Of a stretch of 5,432 nucleotides of DNA, positions 1 through 4,656 are shown in pieces. Every line of letters begins with the position of its first letter. The first letter of the stretch is position 1. Under the pieces are notes generated by a model that worked only from the letters and a program-made list of their open reading frames with translations, was not told the DNA's origin and ran no database searches. The translations under genes and the position numbers were made by a program. The stretch comes from Parcubacteria group bacterium (GTDB taxonomy: Bacteria; Patescibacteriota; Minisyncoccia; Minisyncoccales; UBA10102): positions 1-5,432 of the forward strand of contig JACPHF010000061.1 of assembly GCA_016188735.1 (NCBI GenBank). The letters run 5' to 3'.

Positions 1-1
1 C

Positions 2-79
2 CCCATTTCCGGTATGGTGGCACCAGATTTTCTCGCTGCCAAGCTAGCCTACAAAATCATCGGCTTCGCTCTATCCTAA
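2..79 (+). CDS. C-terminal end of an unidentified protein (5' end outside window)
   Basis: An open frame enters from the left edge and stops at TAA 77-79. The 25 visible residues begin PISGMVAPDFLAAKLAYK and end IIGFALS, a mixed hydrophobic and basic tail that reads like real protein. The two other plus frames give less protein-like text, although the frame from position 1 is also open to 90. The hairpin terminator just downstream fits a gene ending here. Too little remains to name a family. The last residues could be an amphipathic or membrane-associated helix, but that is only an impression. Confidence 0.55.
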   Translation, partial: PISGMVAPDFLAAKLAYKIIGFALS

Positions 80-90
80 CCCTGGGTTAG
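76..90. repeat. Short perfect palindrome, 7-bp arms with 1-nt centre
   Basis: CTAACCC-T-GGGTTAG is a perfect inverted repeat that contains the stop codon of the upstream gene and directly abuts the DnaA-box 9-mer. A one-base centre cannot form a good RNA hairpin loop, so a protein-binding site on DNA is the likelier reading if it means anything. No binding protein can be named. Confidence 0.5.
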
Positions 91-99
91 TTATCCACA
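91..99 (+). promoter_or_regulatory. Perfect DnaA-box 9-mer TTATCCACA
   Basis: TTATCCACA is identical to the strong E. coli DnaA box (consensus TTWTNCACA). It lies in the gap between the upstream gene and secA, next to a palindrome and before the terminator. I saw no second box and no AT-rich unwinding region in this window, so an origin is not supported. It could be a single regulatory or titration box, or chance: one exact 9-mer has only a few percent chance of appearing on either strand in a window of this size. Confidence 0.35.
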
Positions 100-102
100 C
101 CT

Positions 103-134
103 AGCGAGAACTTAGTTCTCGCTTCTTTTCATTT
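103..134 (+). terminator. Intrinsic terminator of the upstream gene
   Basis: AGCGAGAAC-TTA-GTTCTCGCT (103-123) forms a 9-bp perfect stem with a 3-nt loop, followed by the T-rich run TCTTTTCATTT. It lies 23 nt after the upstream stop codon and before the secA promoter, as expected for a plus-strand terminator. The tail is interrupted by C and A, so efficiency may be moderate. Confidence 0.65.
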
Positions 135-160
135 ACAAGACGGCAAAATTGTTGAATAAT
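132..160 (+). promoter_or_regulatory. Candidate sigma70-type promoter of secA
   Basis: TTTACA (132-137) and AATAAT (155-160) each match the consensus at 5 of 6 positions and are separated by exactly 17 nt. The predicted transcript would start around 167, only about 5 nt before the secA ATG, so the mRNA would be almost leaderless. The AGGG at 161-164 would then lie outside the transcript. Alternatively, transcription starts slightly upstream and AGGG is the ribosome binding site. Confidence 0.45.
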
Positions 161-171
161 AGGGTAGCTTT

Positions 172-690
172 ATGGATATTCTTGGCAAAATTCTTGGAGA
201 CGCGGATGAGCGCGCAGTTGCCGGCATGCGTTCTTTGGTTGAAGAGATCAATGCAAAGGAAGCAGGGCTAAAAGATCTTTCTCTGGCACAGCTTGCAGAG
301 CGTTTCAGCAAGCTGCGCGAGCGGGTCCAAAAGGGCCCGCCTACCGGCGAGGCAAGTGAAACGCTCAATGACGTGCTTCCGGAGTGTTTTGCGCTTGTGA
401 GAGAGGCTGCTCTGCGCACGTTGGGTCAGCGCCATTTTGACGTTCAGCTCTTGGGCGGCATTGCCTTGCACAAAGGGAAGATCACAGAAATGAAAACCGG
501 AGAAGGCAAAACGCTCGTTGCAACCCTGGCAGCAGCCCTGAATGCCCTGGAAGGCAAGGGAGTGCACGTGGTGACGGTGAACGATTACTTGGCTCGTCGA
601 GACGCCGCCTGGATGGGACAGATTTACCACGCGCTGGGGCTGTCGGTGGGAATGCGACCGGAGGGTTTCGCGTGGAAACATCATTTCTGA
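172..690 (+). CDS. secA: Preprotein translocase SecA, N-terminal fragment (frame-disrupted)
   Basis: SecA is the cytosolic ATPase that pushes preproteins through SecYEG. This frame carries the start of the DEAD motor. The N-terminal helix region occupies about 1-60. The [10 protein letters not shown] region is at about 87-96. Walker A is MKTGEGKT at 107-114 (K113, T114), and [15 protein letters not shown] is at about 135-149. After LGLSVG (155-160) the frame gives a short unfamiliar tail and stops at TGA 688-690. The rest of SecA continues one frame back (-1), where a SecA-like reading can be followed upstream to about 651-656. The break is therefore close to residue 160, not at the stop. The start at 172 is supported by the typical [10 protein letters not shown] opening and the promoter just upstream. 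If the break is real, this 172-residue product would be non-functional. A sequencing or assembly error is equally possible. Confidence 0.93.
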   Translation: MDILGKILGDADERAVAGMRSLVEEINAKEAGLKDLSLAQLAERFSKLRERVQKGPPTGEASETLNDVLPECFALVREAALRTLGQRHFDVQLLGGIALHKGKITEMKTGEGKTLVATLAAALNALEGKGVHVVTVNDYLARRDAAWMGQIYHALGLSVGMRPEGFAWKHHF

Positions 691-2549
691 GGCCGGTTTC
701 GCGGAAAGACGCGTACGCGAGCGACATTACCTACGGAACGAACAACGAGTTCGGCTTTGACTATCTGAAAGACAATATGGCGTACGATCTGTCCCACATG
801 GTTCAGCGTGGGCATAGCTTTGCCATCGTTGACGAGGTGGATTCTATTCTCATTGACGAAGCCCGCACCCCCCTGATCATTTCGGCTCCGGACACGCAGA
901 GCTCTTCCTGGTATCAAGATTTCGCCCGTCTCATCCCAAAACTCAAAGCCGAGACCGATTACGAAATAGACGAAAAGCGCAAGGCAGTTACTCTTACGGA
1001 AGACGGCATTGACCGCGTCCAAGGCTTGATTGGAGCGGGAGACATATATCAGGAAAAAGGGATTAAGTATCTGCATCATTTGGAACAGGCCTTGCGGGCC
1101 GAAGTATTGTTCCAGAGGGACCGCGACTACGTGGTGAAAGACGGACAGCTCATCATTGTGGATGAATTCACGGGCCGCCTGCTTCCCGGGCGCAGATATT
1201 CGGGAGGTCTGCACCAGGCTCTTGAGGCAAAAGAAAGAGTGTTTGTGCAGCCCGAGTCTCTGACGCTGGCTTCCATCACGTTTCAAAATTATTTTCGCAT
1301 GTACTCAAAGCTGGCAGGGATGACGGGCACCGCGCTCACTTCTGCGGAGGAGTTTCACAAGGTGTACAACCTTGACGTGATCCCGATTCCGACGAACAAA
1401 CCTTTGATTCGCCAAGATCTTCCTGATCAGGTGTACAAAACAGAAGAAGAAAAATTCAATGCCGTCGTGCAGGAAGTGAAAGAGCGCCATGCAAAAGGAC
1501 AGCCCGTGCTCGTTGGCACGGTCTCCATCCAAAAGAACGAGCGTCTTTCGCAGCAGCTGTCGCGGGACGGCGTTCCCCATGAGATGCTGAACGCAAAAAA
1601 CCACGAGCGGGAAGGATCGATTATCGCGCAAGCCGGAAGGCGGGGAGCCGTGACCATAGCAACAAACATGGCTGGTCGGGGTGTCGACATTGTTTTGGGA
1701 GGGAATCCGCAGGTTCTTGAAGAGGCTGAGCAGTGCCGGGGCCTGGGCGGGTTATGTGTCATTGGCACCGAACGCCACGAGGCCCGCCGCATTGATAACC
1801 AGCTGCGCGGGAGATCGGGAAGACAAGGGGATCCGGGCTCTTCTCAGTTTTTCGTATCCCTGGAGGACGATCTTATGAGGATATTCGGAGGAGACAGGTT
1901 AAAGGGAATCATGGAAAAATTCCGGCTCCCCGAAGGAGAACCCATTCAGCATTCCATGGTTTCCAAGGCAATCGAATCTGCCCAGGGACGGGTGGAAGGA
2001 TTCAACTTTGACGCCAGGAAGCACCTGCTTGATTATGACGACGTATTGAATCGGCATAGGGAAACGCTGTACCGGAAAAGAAATGAGATTTTAAAACAGC
2101 AGGATCCCGCGGAGTTGAGGTCTACAATCATGGCCATCGTGCAAAAATCGGGACACACGCAAGAACAGTACGAAAAGAAAGAGCAGGAAGTGGGAACTGA
2201 GAACATGCGTCAGGCGGAAAAAATAATTCCTCTCCGCGTCATCGATTCTTTATGGGTGGAGCACCTAGAAAACATGGAGCAGCTGCGGGATTCCGTGCGA
2301 TTGCGTGCGTACGGCCAGCAGGATCCCTTGGTGGAATACAAGAATGAGGGGCATAAGATGTTTCAGGGCTTTCTGCGGACCATAGATACCCTGATCACGG
2401 AAACCATCATGAATATGAAGCTCGCTCCCGCCTCCCAGCAAGGTGCGGTTTCGGCGGGCAATCCTACGCAGTCTATGCCAAAGATCGGTAGGAACGATCC
2501 GTGCTCCTGTGGGTCGGGTAAAAAATATAAAAAATGCCACGGGAGATAA
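672..2549 (+). CDS. secA: Preprotein translocase SecA, main part (frame-disrupted)
   Basis: This holds the remainder of Sec[17 protein letters not shown] is at 21-36 and Walker B DEVDS at 54-58. The preprotein cross-linking domain follows to about 205. [11 protein letters not shown] (211-221) leads into the second nucleotide-binding domain, with [14 protein letters not shown] (331-344) and the arginine-rich [20 protein letters not shown] (365-384). The helical scaffold includes [12 protein letters not shown] (453-464). The C-terminal SEC-C zinc motif has C611, C613, C622 and H623. The GTG at 672 is only an open-frame start; the true frame reaches back to about 651. Between RNEIL and NMRQ (about 474-511) the helical wing region is far shorter than the roughly 85 residues in E. 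coli. The two parts together give about 790 residues, against 901 in E. coli. The stop lies 1 nt before the next gene. Confidence 0.95.
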   Translation: METSFLRPVSRKDAYASDITYGTNNEFGFDYLKDNMAYDLSHMVQRGHSFAIVDEVDSILIDEARTPLIISAPDTQSSSWYQDFARLIPKLKAETDYEIDEKRKAVTLTEDGIDRVQGLIGAGDIYQEKGIKYLHHLEQALRAEVLFQRDRDYVVKDGQLIIVDEFTGRLLPGRRYSGGLHQALEAKERVFVQPESLTLASITFQNYFRMYSKLAGMTGTALTSAEEFHKVYNLDVIPIPTNKPLIRQDLPDQVYKTEEEKFNAVVQEVKERHAKGQPVLVGTVSIQKNERLSQQLSRDGVPHEMLNAKNHEREGSIIAQAGRRGAVTIATNMAGRGVDIVLGGNPQVLEEAEQCRGLGGLCVIGTERHEARRIDNQLRGRSGRQGDPGSSQFFVSLEDDLMRIFGGDRLKGIMEKFRLPEGEPIQHSMVSKAIESAQGRVEGFNFDARKHLLDYDDVLNRHRETLYRKRNEILKQQDPAELRSTIMAIVQKSGHTQEQYEKKEQEVGTENMRQAEKIIPLRVIDSLWVEHLENMEQLRDSVRLRAYGQQDPLVEYKNEGHKMFQGFLRTIDTLITETIMNMKLAPASQQGAVSAGNPTQSMPKIGRNDPCSCGSGKKYKKCHGR

Positions 2550-2550
2550 T

Positions 2551-2808
2551 ATGGAAAACCTAGAACAACGGGTGCAGAAAATAGAGTACAGGAACAGAAG
2601 AGTAGAAGCCGATAAAACTTGGGAAACAAGCTGGACAAGACGCATCTTGTTAACGCTGTTTACTTATCTGGCAATCGGCGCGTACATGTGGGCGATTGAC
2701 ATTCCGAGGCCGTGGCTTAATGCGGTGGTGCCCGCAGTGGCATTTATGTTGTCAACGCTCACTATGCCGTTTTTCAAGAAAATCTGGATCAAAAGAAATG
2801 GCAGATAA
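2551..2808 (+). CDS. Small coiled-coil / two-helix membrane protein, function unknown
   Basis: This is an 85-residue protein. Residues 1-25 (MENLEQRVQKIEYRNRRVEAD) are highly charged and heptad-like, probably a short coiled coil. TSWTRR (27-31) then leads into a first hydrophobic segment at about 32-49. A DIPRPWLN turn follows, then a second hydrophobic segment at about 55-75, and a basic tail KKIWIKRNGR. Positive charge at both helix borders suggests both ends face the cytoplasm. The ATG at 2551 is chosen because GGGAG (2541-2545) lies 5 nt upstream, inside the end of secA. The frame is open further upstream, but there it only shadows secA. It lies 1 nt after secA and overlaps cutA by 11 nt, so co-transcription is likely. 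I recall similar small proteins in CPR genomes but know no function. Confidence 0.85.
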   Translation: MENLEQRVQKIEYRNRRVEADKTWETSWTRRILLTLFTYLAIGAYMWAIDIPRPWLNAVVPAVAFMLSTLTMPFFKKIWIKRNGR

Positions 2809-3121
2809 ATCGAAATACATACAAGTTTTTACTACCGTGGCGAAAAGAAGCGAGGCGGAACGAATTGCGAGATTCTTGTTGGATAAAAAACTATCTGCCT
2901 GTACGCAGATAATCGGCCCGATTGCGAGCGTTTATCGATGGAAGGGCAAGATCAAGAAATCGAAAGAATGGTTGTGCGTGGTTAAATCAAAAAAAGATTA
3001 TTACGGAAAGATAGAGCAAGCAATCAAAAAGATCCATCCCTACAAACTTCCAGAAATCATAGCTACGCCGATTGTTGCGGGAAGTCGAGAGTATCTTGGA
3101 TGGATGCAGAAAGAAATATAA
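2798..3121 (+). CDS. cutA: CutA1-family protein (divalent cation tolerance)
   Basis: This is a compact 107-residue protein with the full CutA pattern. The N-terminal strand is IQVFTTVAKRSEAERIARFLL. ACTQIIGPIASVYRWKGKI (34-52) includes C35 and W48. VVKSKKDYYGKIEQAIKKIHPYKLPEIIATPI (61-92) and the end REYLGWMQKEI complete it. CutA1 proteins form very stable ferredoxin-like trimers and were named for copper tolerance in E. coli; their molecular role is still debated. The ATG at 2798 overlaps the end of the preceding gene by 11 nt and gives the usual family length, while the longer open frame upstream shadows the membrane protein. The ribosome binding site is weak (AAAGAA), which suggests translational coupling. 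A perfect hairpin begins at the last base of the stop codon. Confidence 0.95.
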   Translation: MADKSKYIQVFTTVAKRSEAERIARFLLDKKLSACTQIIGPIASVYRWKGKIKKSKEWLCVVKSKKDYYGKIEQAIKKIHPYKLPEIIATPIVAGSREYLGWMQKEI

Positions 3122-3140
3122 GCGTTGCCATAGCAACGCT
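3121..3140 (+). terminator. Hairpin at the end of cutA, weak terminator candidate
   Basis: AGCGTTGC-CATA-GCAACGCT is a perfect 8-bp stem with a 4-nt loop, starting at the last base of the cutA stop codon. It is not followed by a T run (TGAACTTGGT), so it is not a classic intrinsic terminator. It may protect the mRNA 3' end, or act together with the next hairpin. Confidence 0.4.
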
Positions 3141-3157
3141 TGAACTTGGTTCGTTCA

Positions 3158-3186
3158 CCCATCACGAAAATAAATTTTCGCATGGG
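3158..3186. repeat. Imperfect inverted repeat (12 bp) between convergent genes
   Basis: The outer arms CCCAT / ATGGG and the inner arms CGAAAAT / ATTTTCG pair around an AA loop, with a small internal bulge (CA opposite C). It lies between the end of cutA and the end of the minus-strand unit. No T run follows on either strand. It may assist transcript ending or stability. Confidence 0.4.
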
Positions 3187-3201
3187 CTCACTGCCAAGTA
3201 T

Positions 3202-3232
3202 AAAAAGGCCCCTGACGCTGTTGCATCAAGGG
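3202..3232 (-). terminator. Strong intrinsic terminator of the minus-strand unit
   Basis: Read on the minus strand, CCCTTGATGC-AACA-GCGTCAGGGG forms a 10-bp stem (two G-T pairs) with a 4-nt loop, followed by CCTTTTTA. This is a textbook rho-independent terminator about 67 nt after the TGA of the minus-strand membrane gene. It supports that gene being real and transcribed leftward. On the plus strand no T run follows, so it does not terminate cutA. Confidence 0.8.
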
Positions 3233-3265
3233 CGAGCTCCCCACCTCCCCGTGGTAGCTCGCCCT
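3229..3265. repeat. GC-rich hairpin with nested stem just before the minus-strand terminator
   Basis: AGGGCGAGCT (3229-3238) pairs perfectly with AGCTCGCCCT (3256-3265). Inside, CCAC / GTGG (3241-3244 with 3251-3254) form a second short stem around CTCCCC. In the minus-strand transcript it lies between the stop codon and the terminator. It shares bases 3229-3232 with the terminator stem, so the two helices cannot both be complete at once. Confidence 0.6.
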
Positions 3266-3298
3266 AGTCTGTATGGCGTTACTACGCGAAGATGAGAT

Positions 3299-3670
3299 TC
3301 AGCGGAACATCCGCTGGAGGAACTTGTCCGCGTAGAACTTGTCCGCGTATTCCCGCATCTCCTTATTCAGGAGAACGAGAACGAGCGGGGAAAGGAACCA
3401 CCACGGCCAGTCGACCGTGGCCGGACTGTGCACTCCTGGGAATGCGAGGGCTTGCGCCACCGCAATGCCCAGGAAGATCGTTGAAATCAGTCCGAGTACT
3501 GCGAGAACCATGACGAGAAACGCTCCTGCGGCGTGCAATTGCACACCCCCTTTCTTTGCGGTCTTTGTCAGTTCCAGATCTTTCTCATCCAGCGGAGAGG
3601 TGCTGAGTTGTCGGGGAGGAAGAATGCGATGGGGCAGGCGATCAGGAAGAAGGTGATCGTCTTGAGCCAT
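3299..3670 (-). CDS. Small integral membrane protein, function unknown; start uncertain
   Basis: The frame is open from ATG 3670 to TGA 3299 (123 codons), but the first 40 or so codons, rich in P, R and L, look like shadow sequence. Convincing protein begins around LSTSPLDEKDLELTKTAKK (near 3610), followed by a hydrophobic segment AGAFLVMVLAVLGLISTIFL, a loop with HSPATVDWPWW, a second hydrophobic stretch FLSPLVLVLL, and a charged tail containing YADKFYADKF and QRMFR. Internal start options are GTG 3544 (81 residues) and TTG 3538 with AGGGGG 7 nt upstream (79 residues). Alternatively, it is the second part of one gene whose first part lies in the neighbouring frame (3568-3702). The terminator at 3202-3232 and the promoter at 3751-3779 support leftward transcription. 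No family was recognised. Confidence 0.6.
   Translation of the reverse strand: MAQDDHLLPDRLPHRILPPRQLSTSPLDEKDLELTKTAKKGGVQLHAAGAFLVMVLAVLGLISTIFLGIAVAQALAFPGVHSPATVDWPWWFLSPLVLVLLNKEMREYADKFYADKFLQRMFR
3320..3349. repeat. Perfect 15-bp tandem duplication inside the membrane protein gene
   Basis: GAACTTGTCCGCGTA occurs twice in direct succession (3320-3334 and 3335-3349). On the minus strand it keeps the frame and gives the doubled peptide YADKF-YADKF in the charged tail. An exact repeat suggests recent slippage or a recent duplication. Confidence 0.85.
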
Positions 3671-3702
3671 CCACCCGCGTTGAGAGTCTTTGCGCTCTTC
3701 AT
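3568..3702 (-). CDS. Short membrane peptide, or N-terminal part of the downstream membrane protein
   Basis: This 44-codon frame starts MKSAKTLNAGGWLKTITFFL, continues IACPIAFFLPDN and ends LRWMRKIWN. It has a basic start and one hydrophobic segment (about 13-29), like a signal anchor. The ATG at 3702 has a good ribosome binding site, GAAGGGA, about 6 nt upstream, better than anything in front of the ATG at 3670. Two readings are possible. It may be a stand-alone 44-residue membrane peptide followed by a second gene. Or it may be the start of a single protein that continues, after a -1 shift near the CCCC run at about 3613-3616, into LSTSPLDEKDLELTK. I slightly favour the second, because the joined product is a smooth membrane protein of about 135 residues. 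Confidence 0.5.
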   Translation of the reverse strand: MKSAKTLNAGGWLKTITFFLIACPIAFFLPDNSAPLRWMRKIWN

Positions 3703-3750
3703 TGCATTTCCCTTCTACGGTTTCTGCTTGGTTGTCAAGGTGTAATTACA

Positions 3751-3779
3751 ATACTATCATTTAATACAAAATTTGTCAA
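3751..3779 (-). promoter_or_regulatory. Promoter of the minus-strand membrane unit
   Basis: On the minus strand a perfect TTGACA (3779-3774) is followed, after exactly 17 nt, by TAGTAT (3756-3751, 4 of 6 consensus matches). The predicted transcript start is near 3744, giving a leader of about 42 nt before the ATG at 3702 that includes the GAAGGGA ribosome binding site. The -35 box overlaps the candidate -35 box of the plus-strand promoter. Confidence 0.6.
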
Positions 3780-3801
3780 GGTTGGTTTTCAATGGTACCA
3801 T
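3773..3801 (+). promoter_or_regulatory. Candidate promoter of the 3829 gene and genes after it
   Basis: TTGTCA (3773-3778, 5 of 6) and TACCAT (3796-3801, 4 of 6) are 17 nt apart, and TGG (3793-3795) directly precedes the -10, giving an extended -10 motif. The predicted start near 3808 would leave a leader of about 20 nt. The -35 box overlaps, on the other strand, the TTGACA of the leftward promoter. Confidence 0.45.
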
Positions 3802-3828
3802 ACTACTCGGTGTGAAGTAATTGCATCT

Positions 3829-4146
3829 ATGAAATTTGAAGCAAAGTTTCCCAAGGAGAATTTTCCGTTGTTGATGCGCAGATCCGGATATACGCCGGAA
3901 GGAACCGATGAGAAAACAGGAGAATGGAGGTTTTCCCGCTACCTTGGGGGCGGGCGTTCGCGCTATCCCAGGTTTCATATGTATTGCGGCATGAAGCCGC
4001 AGGAACGCACGGCTTCTTGCAATCTGCATCTTGATCAAAGACAGCCAAGCTACCAGGGAGTTTCGGCCCATAGCGGAGAATACGACGGAGAACTTGTGGA
4101 AGCGGAAGTCGCACGCATCCAGGTCATGCTTGAGAAAGAATCCTGA
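3829..4146 (+). CDS. Conserved-looking 105-residue protein of unknown function
   Basis: This is a soluble-looking protein without signal peptide or membrane segment. It starts MKFEAKFPKENFPLLMRRSGY. A glycine/arginine turn follows (RYLGGGRSRYPRF, about 37-49), then a histidine- and acid-rich core: H50, C53, C64, NLHLDQ (65-70: H67, D69, Q70), PSY (73-75), and AHSGEYDGELV (80-90: H81, E84, D86, E88). It ends in an acidic helix. The spread of His, Asp, Glu and Cys could bind a metal or form an active site, but this is inference. I recall similar proteins in Parcubacteria, always uncharacterised. The start is the first ATG after the promoter; no clear ribosome binding site is seen. The nucleotidyltransferase gene follows 18 nt later and may be co-transcribed. 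Confidence 0.82.
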   Translation: MKFEAKFPKENFPLLMRRSGYTPEGTDEKTGEWRFSRYLGGGRSRYPRFHMYCGMKPQERTASCNLHLDQRQPSYQGVSAHSGEYDGELVEAEVARIQVMLEKES

Positions 4147-4158
4147 AAGATATACGAT
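4130..4158 (+). promoter_or_regulatory. Possible internal promoter before the nucleotidyltransferase gene
   Basis: TTGAGA (4130-4135) and TACGAT (4153-4158) are 17 nt apart, overlapping the end of the 105-residue gene. The predicted transcript start would fall at or next to the ATG at 4165, giving a leaderless mRNA. The -10 match is only 4 of 6. Simple read-through from the upstream gene is an alternative. Confidence 0.3.
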
Positions 4159-4164
4159 ACTCAA

Positions 4165-4641
4165 ATGCCAAAAAAGCGAAAATTCATTGTCGCGGTGTCC
4201 GGAGGGTTTGATCCTCTTCACATCGGCCACGTTCGCTATATGGAGGAAGCGAAATTACTGGGAGACGAGCTTGTGGTGATTTTGAATAACGACAACTGGC
4301 TGCGAAAGAAAAAAGGGCATGTATTCATGCCGGAAAAAGAGCGCAAAGAAATTATTGAAGCCCTGAGGCCGGTGGACCGAGTTGTCCTTACTTCTCACCC
4401 AAAGAACGCAAAGGACATGAGCGTATGTCGGGCATTGAAGATTATTCGGCCGGACATATTTGCAAATGGCGGAGACAGAAATATCCCGGATTCAAAAAAG
4501 AAAAGTTCTTCCCTGAACCCAGAAGTGGAATTGTGTCGTCGTTTGGGCATACGAATGGCTTGGAATGTCGGCAAAGGCGGGAAAATCCAGTCCAGTTCCT
4601 GGCTGCTGCGCAAGTATTTGCGAAAAGCCAAGAAAAGGTGA
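4165..4641 (+). CDS. HxGH nucleotidyltransferase (cytidylyl/adenylyltransferase family)
   Basis: This is a 158-residue protein of the nucleotidyltransferase superfamily that includes TagD, the HldE/RfaE C-terminal domain and related enzymes, which transfer CMP or AMP from CTP or ATP to a phosphorylated substrate and release pyrophosphate. It shows the N-terminal signature VSGGFDPLHIGHVRYMEEAK with H19 and H22 of HxGH. GDELVVILNNDNWL (34-46) and MPEKERKEIIEAL (55-67) follow, then VDRVVLTSHP (70-79) and ANGGDR (100-105). The phosphate-binding segment VGKGGKIQSSSW (135-146) stands where related enzymes have their second conserved motif. The single-domain length argues against a kinase fusion such as HldE. 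The substrate cannot be read from the sequence. It starts 18 nt after the preceding gene with no clear ribosome binding site, and secD begins 15 nt after its stop. Confidence 0.9.
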   Translation: MPKKRKFIVAVSGGFDPLHIGHVRYMEEAKLLGDELVVILNNDNWLRKKKGHVFMPEKERKEIIEALRPVDRVVLTSHPKNAKDMSVCRALKIIRPDIFANGGDRNIPDSKKKSSSLNPEVELCRRLGIRMAWNVGKGGKIQSSSWLLRKYLRKAKKR

Positions 4642-4656
4642 TAGGATAGCGCCACT

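Noticed and set aside
1..60. Possible tRNA or minus-strand coding fragment at the left edge (GCT…AGC arm, TGGTGGCACCA near-palindrome).
   Set aside because: The anticodon arm would need a 10-nt loop, no T-arm is visible, and no start codon supports a minus-strand gene. The plus-strand frame ending at 79 explains the sequence better.
60..171. Replication origin, suggested by the DnaA box.
   Set aside because: There is only one box, no AT-rich unwinding stretch, and no dnaA, dnaN or rpmH in the window.
672..690. Programmed -1 ribosomal frameshift joining the two secA parts.
   Set aside because: No X-XXY-YYZ slippery heptamer occurs in the overlap (the zero-frame codons are GCG TGG AAA CAT CAT TTC). 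The downstream SecA-like frame also appears to begin about 20 nt earlier, with residues missing between the parts.
681..1286. A 201-residue minus-strand frame inside secA, and similar ones at 1305-1631 and 2265-2645.
   Set aside because: They lie antisense to strongly conserved SecA sequence and have no features of their own, so they are shadows.
3292..3745. Three plus-strand open frames (3292-3513, 3339-3656, 3533-3745) opposite the membrane gene.
   Set aside because: Their products are rich in R, S, P and C without recognisable domains, and they overlap one another. The promoter, ribosome binding site and terminator all favour the minus strand.
3757..4230. A 157-residue minus-strand frame opposite the 105-residue gene and its promoter region.
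   Set aside because: It runs across the divergent promoters and antisense to two well-supported genes, and its product shows no motif.
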